From an uncultured Clostridia bacterium (lineage in GTDB: Bacteria; Bacillota; Clostridia; TANB77; CAG-508): DNA of 41,419 bases. The notes beneath the pieces are model-generated. The model was not told the origin of the DNA, made no database searches, and saw nothing but the letters and a program-made list of their open reading frames with translations. Shown here in pieces: positions 30,858 through 39,824 of the stretch (positions within the stretch are counted from its first letter, which is position 1; the number at the start of each line of letters is the position of its first letter). Location of the stretch: contig CANRPS010000009.1 in assembly GCA_947632585.1 (NCBI GenBank), positions 1-41,419 of the forward strand, given 5' to 3'. The translations under genes were made by a program, and so were the position numbers.

Positions 30858-32663
30858 TTAACTTAATATTAATATCATAATTCTTTCTATAATCATAAGC
30901 ATTAATGGCATAAATACTACTAGTGTATACATTGAAATCCAGTTATAAAAATTCATAAAGCTCATTGCTCCCCTTTCTTGTCCAGAAGCTTCTGTAGAAA
31001 CTGTCATGATTGATGTTAATGGTGATAAAATTATTAATAATCCTATTGCCAACATTCTAATAACCAAGGCACAAAACCATATCAAATTTATTAATGCCAT
31101 GATGAGATATAGAATCGAATGTAAAAGTCTTGAAAATCCATTTGTAGTTAATGTTAGCATTTTTACAAAACCAATAACATTTGTATTAAATGTAACTAAT
31201 CCAGGAATAGTAAGCCTATATGTATAATAAGAATCTGAATCTATCATAATAATATTAGAAATTGTTTTATATAAATATAATATTAGTGCCATTATAAAAT
31301 ACACTATGACAATAAAGATTACATTTTTTAATATTGAATTTATTTTTCTTTTTGCTATAGCTGCTTTTTCTGGATCTTGACTAACAGAAGACATTACTAA
31401 TAATATACTTCTCCATATTAATGTTGTTAAAACTAATCCTGCTGATATATATAACAAAACCTTAGCTAAAGATACTACTTGATTTCTTATAAAATTCCAA
31501 AATTTATTTGGATTATTATTATTTAAATCAAAAAAATTATCATCTACTAAATTAATGTGATTCCTTGTCATAGTATATAAATCAATTGGAATTACTGGTA
31601 TTTTAGTATCAGATACGAACCTCATTTCTTCAAATCCCGCTTGATTTAAAACATAGTTTGGTAAGCTAATATATGCTCTATTTGTGTTATTGCCTCCACT
31701 TGGTGTTTCCACTGCATCTGATATTTCTATACTTTTCTGTAACAAATCATCACCTTCGATAGTAGTTCTTGATAATGTAAGTTCTGTACTTAAATCTATA
31801 TCTTTCTCGGTTCCGGCAGCATCAAGTACAATTTGTATAGTATCTGCTAATTTAGATATTATATCAGCAAAAAAGTTAATGAAAAATATTCCTAAAGTAT
31901 CTCCACTTGTCGCTTCTGAAAAAACACCATTATCTGATACAATTATCTTTTTTTGATTAAATGTTTTTTCTGCCGTATTTTTAATTTTATCATATTCTCC
32001 GTTTTTAAAATTCATTAATTCTTGCTTTGTTTGGTCATCATAATCTCCACTTGCATTTATAACATCATAGTCGCTTTTATTTTCTAATGGAAATAGGTAT
32101 GCATCTAACCATTGTGTTTGTGCCTTTTTTCCATATGCTGGTGGATTCATTGATACTCCACAACTATCTAAAATTATTCCTGTAAATACTGTATCATCAT
32201 CTGACCATGTTGGATCAAATTTAAATTGAATGATATCATATGACCACTTATTGTTTTTGCGTCCTAATTTGAAATAATGTATTCCGTTTTTTATCGGAAA
32301 TTTACTTGGATTTTCATTATTTAATTCTACTGTAGCTCCAGCCAGAACAGCACATTTTGTTCCATTATAGTCATATTCATACCATCCATATTTATCATTC
32401 CTAGTTAAAAAATCACTATATTCAAAAACCCTATCAGTATTTGTTGGGTGTGCGCCTAATCCACTAATTTTACCATTGCTTATACTGCCACCATAGTATG
32501 ATAAATACCAACTATAGTTCCATACAATTTGGGTTTCTTCTAGAGTTGGTCCCCAACTTGTATCAATAGCAAAACTTTTTGTATAGACATTAAAAATTAG
32601 GAATAAAAATATAAACATTATTAATAATGACTTATTGATTTGATTTTTAAATGTCTTTTTCAT
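30858..32663 (-). CDS. VirB6/TrbL-like polytopic membrane protein, paralogue 4 (more divergent)
   Basis: 601 aa; signal peptide, extracytoplasmic domain, multi-TM C-terminus with VIRMLAIGLLIILSPLTSIMTV. Confidence 0.65.
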   Translation of the reverse strand: MKKTFKNQINKSLLIMFIFLFLIFNVYTKSFAIDTSWGPTLEETQIVWNYSWYLSYYGGSISNGKISGLGAHPTNTDRVFEYSDFLTRNDKYGWYEYDYNGTKCAVLAGATVELNNENPSKFPIKNGIHYFKLGRKNNKWSYDIIQFKFDPTWSDDDTVFTGIILDSCGVSMNPPAYGKKAQTQWLDAYLFPLENKSDYDVINASGDYDDQTKQELMNFKNGEYDKIKNTAEKTFNQKKIIVSDNGVFSEATSGDTLGIFFINFFADIISKLADTIQIVLDAAGTEKDIDLSTELTLSRTTIEGDDLLQKSIEISDAVETPSGGNNTNRAYISLPNYVLNQAGFEEMRFVSDTKIPVIPIDLYTMTRNHINLVDDNFFDLNNNNPNKFWNFIRNQVVSLAKVLLYISAGLVLTTLIWRSILLVMSSVSQDPEKAAIAKRKINSILKNVIFIVIVYFIMALILYLYKTISNIIMIDSDSYYTYRLTIPGLVTFNTNVIGFVKMLTLTTNGFSRLLHSILYLIMALINLIWFCALVIRMLAIGLLIILSPLTSIMTVSTEASGQERGAMSFMNFYNWISMYTLVVFMPLMLMIIERIMILILS

Positions 32664-32691
32664 ATTTTTATTCCTTTCTTATTATTTACAT

Positions 32692-34695
32692 TTATTGTGT
32701 TCTTTGTTTTGAAATTACTTTATTTAAGTTTGTTTCAACAAACTGGAATTCCTTTTCTGTTGGTGTTATTTGTAAGATTGCTGTTTCTGCTCCAACTTTT
32801 AAAAGTCCCTCTCCTCTATTACATGTTACTAAAAACGATGCTTCTCCTGAGCTCAATTTAAATACTTCTTGTAACATTGATATTTCTGATTTATCTTGTG
32901 CTAAAAATAATTTTGTGTCTGATGATGTTAAAACTGCTTGTACTTCTTGTTTTTCATAAAAATCTTGAAATCTCTGTGAAATAATAGCAAGTGAAACGTT
33001 TCTTTTTCTAGCACGTCTTGCCATTTTATTTAAAAAGTCTACCGCTTCTGGGAATGGAAGTAACATCCATGCCTCATCTATAATAACTCTCTTTTGTTTT
33101 GCTTTTTTTCTATCTTCACTATTTTTCTTAACGAATTTTTCCCAAATCCATGAAAGAAGTATTTGCTGTGCAAGTGGTCTTGCAAATCTTTCTTCCAATT
33201 GAGAAATATCTATATTGATAAATGGTGCTCCTTCCATTAATTCAAATGTTGATTGTCCATCAAAATATGCCATTTGTCCACCAAATTCTCTTACATATTG
33301 TTTCATAACTTTTAATAAGTAACTATAATGGTATCTATAATCCTCATTTCTGTTTTCTTGCGCCATTTTTTCCAATCTTCTATACCAAGAACCAATCGTA
33401 GGCATTTCTTTTTTCTTTCTTCCAAGTGTACCAAGTGTTTTTGCTCCTTCATATAAACTCATCGGATCTGATGTTATTTCACGTGCCGCATATTCTGCAG
33501 CAACTGCTTCTGATACAATTTGTTTCGTTATTTCTGTTACTTGATCGGTTCTTGTACTACCTTTTGCCATTGTAATTAATGCTTGTGTTACATCTTCTAC
33601 TTTGTTTTCTATATTTAAAGTATCTCTTTCTCTTCCTGTAATAGCATCTTTTGTTCTTTCAATTTCTATATCAAAAACATTTATTATTGTTGTAGATGTT
33701 GGACTTATAATTAAATTTATTCCACCTAATGCTTCTGCAACCTCATAATATTCTCCTTCTGCATCCAATGCTAGACTTTCTATTCCCATTAATACAGATG
33801 ATCTTGAAATTAATGTTTTCATCGTAACTGATTTTCCAGCTCCAGATTTAGCAAATATAACCATGTTATAATTTGTTAATGTTGGATGGAAATTATCAAA
33901 TAATATTGGTTCACCAGTTTGTTTATTAAATCCTAAAGGTACCCCTGTAGGATGTCCTACTTCTGATGTTAAAAATGGAAATATTGTACCCATAGATGGT
34001 CTATCAAAAATCTGTTTTTTTCCTATAGTGTCTTGCATTAAAGGCAAACATGATTTAAATGCATCTTCCTGCATTGCCCAAGCACTTTTTATACTAACTA
34101 ATGATTTAGACATTTCATTTGATAGTAATTTTGTAAGTCTCTCTAGGTCTTGCAAGCTATATGCAAATAGTGTTGAAACAATAGTTGCTTCATAAAGTTT
34201 ATTAAATCCTGCCGCTATTTGGTCTCTTAAGATTTCTGTTTCATATCTTTTTTGAGAAACATCACTTTCTCTGTTAATGTTTCCTCTATCACTTGCCATT
34301 AATCTTTCTGTTTCAAGTTCAACAATTGTTTTATTTAAATCATTTTGTGATGTTGCTTCTGCTACAGGATATATATATATTGAGGTATTAATATCACCAA
34401 ACATATATAAATTTCTAAATAATTCTGGAAATATACAAGATCTTGGAAGTCCAGAAACGAAGAAACTTCTGGCATATCTTGTTACATTAGATATAATCTC
34501 CATATGATCTAATTTTGAAGCATCAATTCCTGCAGGTGCAATTATTTCTTTAATGGTCTTTTTATGTAATACTTTATATTCATCATCAACTGATTTTTTT
34601 TGCTCTTCCTCTTCTGGTTGTTGTTTTTTCTTGAACATTGACATCTTCATTTTCCTCCTTATTTTTTTCTTTTTGCATCTTTTCTTTTTTATCAT
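32692..34695 (-). CDS. VirB4-family T4SS ATPase
   Basis: 667 aa; Walker A VIFAKSGAGKSVTMKTLI; Walker B RVIIDEAWMLLPFPEAVDFLNKMARRARKRNVSLAIISQRFQDF. Confidence 0.93.
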   Translation of the reverse strand: MIKKKRCKKKKIRRKMKMSMFKKKQQPEEEEQKKSVDDEYKVLHKKTIKEIIAPAGIDASKLDHMEIISNVTRYARSFFVSGLPRSCIFPELFRNLYMFGDINTSIYIYPVAEATSQNDLNKTIVELETERLMASDRGNINRESDVSQKRYETEILRDQIAAGFNKLYEATIVSTLFAYSLQDLERLTKLLSNEMSKSLVSIKSAWAMQEDAFKSCLPLMQDTIGKKQIFDRPSMGTIFPFLTSEVGHPTGVPLGFNKQTGEPILFDNFHPTLTNYNMVIFAKSGAGKSVTMKTLISRSSVLMGIESLALDAEGEYYEVAEALGGINLIISPTSTTIINVFDIEIERTKDAITGRERDTLNIENKVEDVTQALITMAKGSTRTDQVTEITKQIVSEAVAAEYAAREITSDPMSLYEGAKTLGTLGRKKKEMPTIGSWYRRLEKMAQENRNEDYRYHYSYLLKVMKQYVREFGGQMAYFDGQSTFELMEGAPFINIDISQLEERFARPLAQQILLSWIWEKFVKKNSEDRKKAKQKRVIIDEAWMLLPFPEAVDFLNKMARRARKRNVSLAIISQRFQDFYEKQEVQAVLTSSDTKLFLAQDKSEISMLQEVFKLSSGEASFLVTCNRGEGLLKVGAETAILQITPTEKEFQFVETNLNKVISKQRTQ

Positions 34696-35830
34696 TTGAT
34701 GTATTTTCTAACTTTTCTAACGCTTTATCTGCAACCTCTGTTCCAATATATTTTCTATGCTTTCTAACCATATCTATAGCTTTTTTGTTTACGATTTTAT
34801 CTTTATTTTTTTCTTTTTCAATTATCTCTAACTCTTTTTCTGACTTTGCTTCATTTATTTTCTGGTTTGCCTTTTCTACTGCTTCATCTTCTATTTGCTT
34901 GTTTAATAGTTTTAATTTTTTATCCGTAACATCTGGTGCAGTTGAATATAATTCATCAAAGCCAACTTTTTTCATTTTTTCTAACCAGAACAAATCTGCT
35001 TCATCTCTGTTATAAGCCATATATAATAAATCTGCTAATTCTTCTGAATTTAAAATTTTTCCATTTACTTGACAACTAAATAATGAATTTATAACTGCTC
35101 TAGCCCTTGTATATAATTCTGAAAAGGCCATGTTTTTAATTTCATTTTTATCAAAATCTCCTGCTTCGACTTCTGATTGATAGCATGGTATAACAATAAA
35201 ATATTTCTTACTTAAAATATTTTTATTTAAACTTTGTTTTTCTATATCTCTGATTATATCTTCCGTATATTCTTTTAAATTTCTTTGTTTAAGCATTTCA
35301 TATCTTATTTTATCAATTTGAGAACTTGTGGCATTGTTATTATTTGTTATTTCTTCATACTGACTACATATATCATCATATTTCTTTTCGATATTTTTTA
35401 ATCTGTTTTTATATCCTTCTATACTTCTTTCTAAGTTAATTGTTCTAGTTTGTATATATATTTGTAATGGATGTCTTAGTGTATTTAAGAAGGAGATAAA
35501 TCCCTGTTCTACAGAAACTTTTTCCATTTCAGACATTAAGTCATAGTTTATTCCCTTACATTCTACAATCATTAAAAACTTCCCATTTTTTTGTATGATC
35601 ATATTGTCTTCAATCTTTTCAAATTCCATAAAATCTAAAATTGATTCAGGGGTATAAACTACTTGTGATTTTTTTACTTGTTTTAATCTTTCATCCTTTT
35701 CTTTTGCTTCTTTTATTCTCTTTTTTTCTTTTGCATTCATTACTATTAATGCTGCTATTAAAATAAAAATCAAACAAACAATTACTACTGCAACTAATAT
35801 TAATATTTGTACTAAATTATCATTACTCAT
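34586..35830 (-). CDS. VirB4-partner protein (TraC N-terminal-like) with N-terminal TM
   Basis: 414 aa; immediately upstream of and overlapping the VirB4 ORF; YTPESILDFMEFEKIEDNMIIQKNGKFLMIVECKGINYDLMSE. Confidence 0.7.
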   Translation of the reverse strand: MSNDNLVQILILVAVVIVCLIFILIAALIVMNAKEKKRIKEAKEKDERLKQVKKSQVVYTPESILDFMEFEKIEDNMIIQKNGKFLMIVECKGINYDLMSEMEKVSVEQGFISFLNTLRHPLQIYIQTRTINLERSIEGYKNRLKNIEKKYDDICSQYEEITNNNNATSSQIDKIRYEMLKQRNLKEYTEDIIRDIEKQSLNKNILSKKYFIVIPCYQSEVEAGDFDKNEIKNMAFSELYTRARAVINSLFSCQVNGKILNSEELADLLYMAYNRDEADLFWLEKMKKVGFDELYSTAPDVTDKKLKLLNKQIEDEAVEKANQKINEAKSEKELEIIEKEKNKDKIVNKKAIDMVRKHRKYIGTEVADKALEKLENTSNDKKEKMQKEKNKEENEDVNVQEKTTTRRGRAKKIS

Positions 35831-36179
35831 GTTTCTTTTCCTCCGTAAAAAAAGTATATATTTTATTTTTTTTCGATTTAAATCTTAAATATCTCATTAT
35901 TATTTGGTCTATGTATTCTCCCCCTGCTTTTCTTGTGATTTCAAAGTTGTTTGATTCTGGTATTTTAAAAGTAGTAATTATAAAACCAATTAGCCCAAAC
36001 ACAACGGCTCCTATTATTCCAATTGTTTTTTTTCCAATTAAAATTCCTATAGGATAAAATAAACCTGCACCAATTGCACCCAAAACTAGAGTCATTATAA
36101 GGGCTCTTGTAGAAAATACTAGAAAAAATCTACTTTCTCCTTTGGTTTTTCTTGGTATATTATATGGTCCACCAGCCAT
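35823..36179 (-). CDS. PrgI-family T4SS membrane protein
   Basis: 118 aa; two adjacent TM helices and position directly upstream of the VirB4 module. Confidence 0.75.
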   Translation of the reverse strand: MAGGPYNIPRKTKGESRFFLVFSTRALIMTLVLGAIGAGLFYPIGILIGKKTIGIIGAVVFGLIGFIITTFKIPESNNFEITRKAGGEYIDQIIMRYLRFKSKKNKIYTFFTEEKKHE

Positions 36180-36235
36180 ACTATCACTCCTTTAATCTAC
36201 AATAATACAATTTAATTGTAACATAATTTTTCCAA

Positions 36236-36281
36236 AAAAAAAACACATTTTTGATAAAAAATATCATAAAATGTGTTTTTT
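36236..36281 (-). terminator. intra-operon Rho-independent terminator between pilin-like genes and prgI/virB4
   Basis: AAAACACATTTT...AAAATGTGTTTT stem followed (minus strand) by a T-run. Confidence 0.7.
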
Positions 36282-36323
36282 AATATTTTTGTAATATTGC
36301 TGTAATTTTTTTGTAATAAATTG

Positions 36324-36713
36324 CTAATTTGAACTAGAAAATATTCCTACAAAAAATTTTGCTATTGATGTTGCAAAGAATACGAATATTATTCCAATAA
36401 TTACTGGTGTCATTGTCTTTTTTATGTCTCCCTTTACTTCTGGAGTCTCAACTATATATCTAAATCCTGTTGATGCTATTATTATTACTACTAATATTGC
36501 AGTTGTTATTTGTAAAAAACCTAATACCCTATTTACAATCTCAATTATTGTTGTTGTAGAAGATGCTGTGCCTCCTGTTGTTGCTTCCGATATATCTGCT
36601 GATATATTATTTATATAGCTTTCTACTATAGACCCATTAGATGCTTTAACACTATTAGCTGGTATAAGCAATAATAAGGTTATTAAAATTATTATATTTA
36701 ACACTTTTTTCAT
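36324..36713 (-). CDS. VirB2/TrbC pilin-like protein
   Basis: 129 aa; signal peptide plus two TM segments, VNRVLGFLQITTAILVVIIIASTGFRYIVETPEVKGDIKKTMTPVIIGIIFVFFATSIAKFFVGIFS. Confidence 0.75.
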   Translation of the reverse strand: MKKVLNIIILITLLLLIPANSVKASNGSIVESYINNISADISEATTGGTASSTTTIIEIVNRVLGFLQITTAILVVIIIASTGFRYIVETPEVKGDIKKTMTPVIIGIIFVFFATSIAKFFVGIFSSSN

Positions 36714-36749
36714 AATAATTCACATCCTCAGTAAAGATTTCTGTTTTTA

Positions 36750-37151
36750 TTATTTTGCACTAAAAATTCCAATAAAGAATTTTGCTATTGATGCTGCAAA
36801 GAATACTAACAATATACCTACTATTATTGGTATCATACTCTTCTTTAATTCGTTTTTCATTTCTGGTGTTTCCATTATGTATCTAAATCCTGTTGCTGCT
36901 ATCATTACTACTGCTAGTAATGCTGATGCTACTTGTAAAAAACCTAATAGTCTATTTACTACATTTGACATTTGTTCTGAAGCCTTACTATCTTTTCCAG
37001 GATCTGGTTTAATTGTTACACCATCTATAATAGAAATACCTTCTGTTGCTGCTTCATCTTCGCCTCCTGCTTTTACTATTGTTTGTGGCATCATTACTGC
37101 TATACATGTTATTAGCATTAATACTAATAATACTTTTGATACTATTTTCAT
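36750..37151 (-). CDS. VirB2/TrbC pilin-like protein, tandem duplicate A
   Basis: 133 aa; nearly identical to 37170-37559 except for the segment after the leader. Confidence 0.78.
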   Translation of the reverse strand: MKIVSKVLLVLMLITCIAVMMPQTIVKAGGEDEAATEGISIIDGVTIKPDPGKDSKASEQMSNVVNRLLGFLQVASALLAVVMIAATGFRYIMETPEMKNELKKSMIPIIVGILLVFFAASIAKFFIGIFSAK

Positions 37152-37169
37152 AATAATCTCCTCCTTTTA

Positions 37170-37559
37170 CTATTTTGCACTAAAAATTCCAATAAAGAAT
37201 TTTGCTATTGATGCTGCAAAAAATACTAACAATATACCTACTATTATTGGTATCATACTCTTCTTTAATTCGTTTTTCATCTCTGGTGTTTCCATTATGT
37301 ATCTAAATCCTGTTGCTGCTATCATTACTACTGCTAGTAATGCTGATGCTACTTGTAAAAATCCTAATAGTCTATTTACTACATTTGACATTTGTGTTTT
37401 AGCCTCAGTATCTGATCCAGAATCTGGGTCAATTGTTACACCCTCTATAACATCAACGCCTGCTTTTGCTTCTCCTGCTTTTACTATTGTTTGTGGCATC
37501 ATTACTGCTACACATGTTATTAGCATTAATACTAATAATACTTTTGATACTATTTTCAT
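37170..37559 (-). CDS. VirB2/TrbC pilin-like protein, tandem duplicate B
   Basis: 129 aa; near-identical DNA and protein to 36750-37151. Confidence 0.78.
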   Translation of the reverse strand: MKIVSKVLLVLMLITCVAVMMPQTIVKAGEAKAGVDVIEGVTIDPDSGSDTEAKTQMSNVVNRLLGFLQVASALLAVVMIAATGFRYIMETPEMKNELKKSMIPIIVGILLVFFAASIAKFFIGIFSAK

Positions 37560-37614
37560 AATAACCTCCTCCTTTTATAATTTTATTTTTAATATAAAAA
37601 ATTTAATAACTAAT

Positions 37615-38133
37615 TTAAGCTGTGAAATTTCCAATTATAAGCTGTACTAGTCCCATAGCAACTGACCAAATTATATATGCACCAAACCCGAATAGCATTC
37701 CTCTAAATGCTGTATGTAAATTTTCTCTTGCTGTCTTTTCTTGTGCTGGATTAGCTTTACAAACAATATATCTTATACCTGTTATTGATAATGATAATGT
37801 AGAAAGTGCTGCTAATAATACTAATAAAATTGTGTTAATTGACTTTACAATTCCTTTAAAAGTTTTTAAAATAGGTGTTACAATTCCCAGTCCATTATTT
37901 GCTGGGTCATCTGTTTCACTTATATCTTCATTTAAAAAACCTGCTGCTGCACTAAAAGCATCTTGAACCCATGTATCTTCACTAGTGTTTGTTGTACTTG
38001 TATTTGTTCCATTTTGAGTAGCTGCACCACTTGAGCCGCCTCCTTGTGGTTTTACTGCTGCGAAAACAACATTATTTGATAATATTGTTATAAATAGTAT
38101 ACTTAAAATTGCTAGATATAATATTTTTTTCAT
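37615..38133 (-). CDS. pilin-like/small T4SS membrane protein
   Basis: 172 aa; signal peptide, S/T/N-rich linker, TM segments. Confidence 0.6.
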   Translation of the reverse strand: MKKILYLAILSILFITILSNNVVFAAVKPQGGGSSGAATQNGTNTSTTNTSEDTWVQDAFSAAAGFLNEDISETDDPANNGLGIVTPILKTFKGIVKSINTILLVLLAALSTLSLSITGIRYIVCKANPAQEKTARENLHTAFRGMLFGFGAYIIWSVAMGLVQLIIGNFTA

Positions 38134-38151
38134 AAAACATCACCTACCATT

Positions 38152-38607
38152 TCAAGTTGATAATAATTTAAATACAATTCTAACTATTGTACTACTCATA
38201 AATAATAGCACCGATCCTATTAATACAAGCCACATCCAATGTCTTATTTGAGCATTATCTCCTGGCGTTTTGTCTCCTCTGCTAAGCCCACCATTTAATC
38301 CCAAAGGTCCTAATAATTCTGAGTTGTTTGACATTATAATTTTAAATCCAAAGAAGGCGATTGAAATTACCATTAAGATTACTCCTATTACTTGGACAAT
38401 TCCTAGTATTTTATTTATAATTGGAATTATTTGATCTAAAACTGTATTTGCTATTGAATCATTTCCACCATTTCCTGGCTTAAACTCTTCTATAAATCCA
38501 TTATCCATTATTTTTGTGGATACATTTCCATCATCTGCATATACAACATGTATTGAGGTCATCAAAAACAATATTATAATAATTAATACGCACATTACTT
38601 TTTTCAT
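38152..38607 (-). CDS. pilin-like/small T4SS membrane protein
   Basis: 151 aa; signal peptide, INKILGIVQVIGVILMVISIAFFGFKII TM pattern like the pilin paralogues. Confidence 0.65.
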   Translation of the reverse strand: MKKVMCVLIIIILFLMTSIHVVYADDGNVSTKIMDNGFIEEFKPGNGGNDSIANTVLDQIIPIINKILGIVQVIGVILMVISIAFFGFKIIMSNNSELLGPLGLNGGLSRGDKTPGDNAQIRHWMWLVLIGSVLLFMSSTIVRIVFKLLST

Positions 38608-38678
38608 TTTTAATCACCTACCATTTTTTACTATTATACTTATTTTTAAAATTTTTTTCAACAATTATTTGCATTTTT

Positions 38679-39644
38679 TTAATCGTCTATTTCAAAACCT
38701 TCGTCATATTTAATTTCTTCATCCATATTTCGTTTGGGTGTTTCTTCCTCGCGTTTTGATTGTTGCATTTTTTCTTGCTCTGTTTGTTCTGCTTGTTGTT
38801 TTAATTCTTCAATAAATTTATCATGATCATTTTTTTCTTCTGATTTTTCACTTTCTTCCTCTTGTCGTCCATTTTGTTCTTCTGGCCTTTCATTTTCTTC
38901 CTCTTGTCGTCCATTTTGTTCTTCTGGTCTCTCATTTTCTTCCCTTGGTTCATTTGACAAATCTTTATTATCTTCATTTCTAAGGATTCTATTATAAGCT
39001 TCTTGTAAACTTATGCTATTTCCTTTTTCATCTTGTACATCCTTAGGCCATTCTCCATTATTTGCTTTAATAATATTAACCATGTTTTGGATTTTTCTAT
39101 ATTCTTCAGGATTTCTTTTTAGCATTTTTCTTTGATTTTTTTCAAAATTCTTTACAAAAGTAATTTCTTCTTGATGCTCTCTAGCAAATTCTGCTATATC
39201 TTTTGAAAAAAGCTTTCTGCTTTTACGTGTATTTTTTAATTCTTCCTTTTTCATTTTAAGCTTTACATATTCAAATTGTATTGTTTTTATCATTTCCTTT
39301 TTTATTTTCTTTATTGTCTTAATGTCTTTTCTTATTTTCCAATATGATGGTCTAGCATAAACAAATATTTTAGCTAGTCCCATATTTTCTTTCATTTTAT
39401 TTATTTTTCCCTTGTCTCTATCAATTTCTTTGTTGAGTTTTTTTACTGAGTCCTCTTTTTCTTTGATCTTTTTTATAGTGTCTTCTATTTCTTTTGTTTG
39501 CAATTTTAAATCCTCATTATAATTATAAAATTGCTCCTTTATTTCTTTACCTGTTAACTCTTCACTTAAGCTAAAATTTATTAATAACAAATCATCAAGA
39601 TTTTTAATAGTCTTTGAATCTCTCATGTTACTAACTATTCCCAT
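38679..39644 (-). CDS. coiled-coil charged protein with 14-aa repeats, first gene of the T4SS-like operon
   Basis: ORF 38679-39680; AAAAGGAGTG RBS favours start MGIVSNMRD at 39644; internal repeat (ERPEEQNGRQEEEN). Confidence 0.65.
   Translation of the reverse strand: MGIVSNMRDSKTIKNLDDLLLINFSLSEELTGKEIKEQFYNYNEDLKLQTKEIEDTIKKIKEKEDSVKKLNKEIDRDKGKINKMKENMGLAKIFVYARPSYWKIRKDIKTIKKIKKEMIKTIQFEYVKLKMKKEELKNTRKSRKLFSKDIAEFAREHQEEITFVKNFEKNQRKMLKRNPEEYRKIQNMVNIIKANNGEWPKDVQDEKGNSISLQEAYNRILRNEDNKDLSNEPREENERPEEQNGRQEEENERPEEQNGRQEEESEKSEEKNDHDKFIEELKQQAEQTEQEKMQQSKREEETPKRNMDEEIKYDEGFEIDD
38852..38927. repeat. 42-bp-period tandem repeat inside the coiled-coil gene
   Basis: TTTCTTCCTCTTGTCGTCCATTTTGTTCTTCTGG at 38852-38885 and 38894-38927. 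Confidence 0.85.
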
Positions 39645-39694
39645 CTTAATCACTCCTTTTCTAATTTTAGCATTGCTCAAACTCCCCTAATTGT

Positions 39695-39723
39695 ATTTTA
39701 CCTCAAAAGCTACAATTTGTCAA
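39695..39723 (-). promoter_or_regulatory. promoter of the T4SS-like operon
   Basis: Minus strand TTGACA (39723-39718) - N17 - TAAAAT (39700-39695). Confidence 0.65.
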
Positions 39724-39783
39724 TATTTTACAAATTTTGTTCCTTTTTCCTGTTTTTTTATTATGATTTTTAGCAAATATTAA

Positions 39784-39822
39784 AAAGCTCATAGATAGAA
39801 TGTTTTCCTATCTATGAGCTTT
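39784..39822 (-). terminator. Rho-independent terminator downstream of proS
   Basis: AAAGCTCATAGATAG-loop-CTATCTATGAGCTTT perfect 15-bp stem. Confidence 0.85.
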
Positions 39823-39824
39823 AT

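Noticed and set aside
36877-37650. 257-aa plus-strand ORF opposite the pilin genes
   Set aside because: Antisense shadow of the duplicated pilin genes; internal repetition simply mirrors the minus-strand paralogues and no RBS context is evident.
38852-38927. CRISPR-like spaced repeats
   Set aside because: Only about two copies, in-frame 42-bp period within a coding sequence; no array architecture or cas genes.
17165-39680. Complete integrative conjugative element
   Set aside because: No relaxase, coupling protein, integrase or att-like direct repeats seen within the window.
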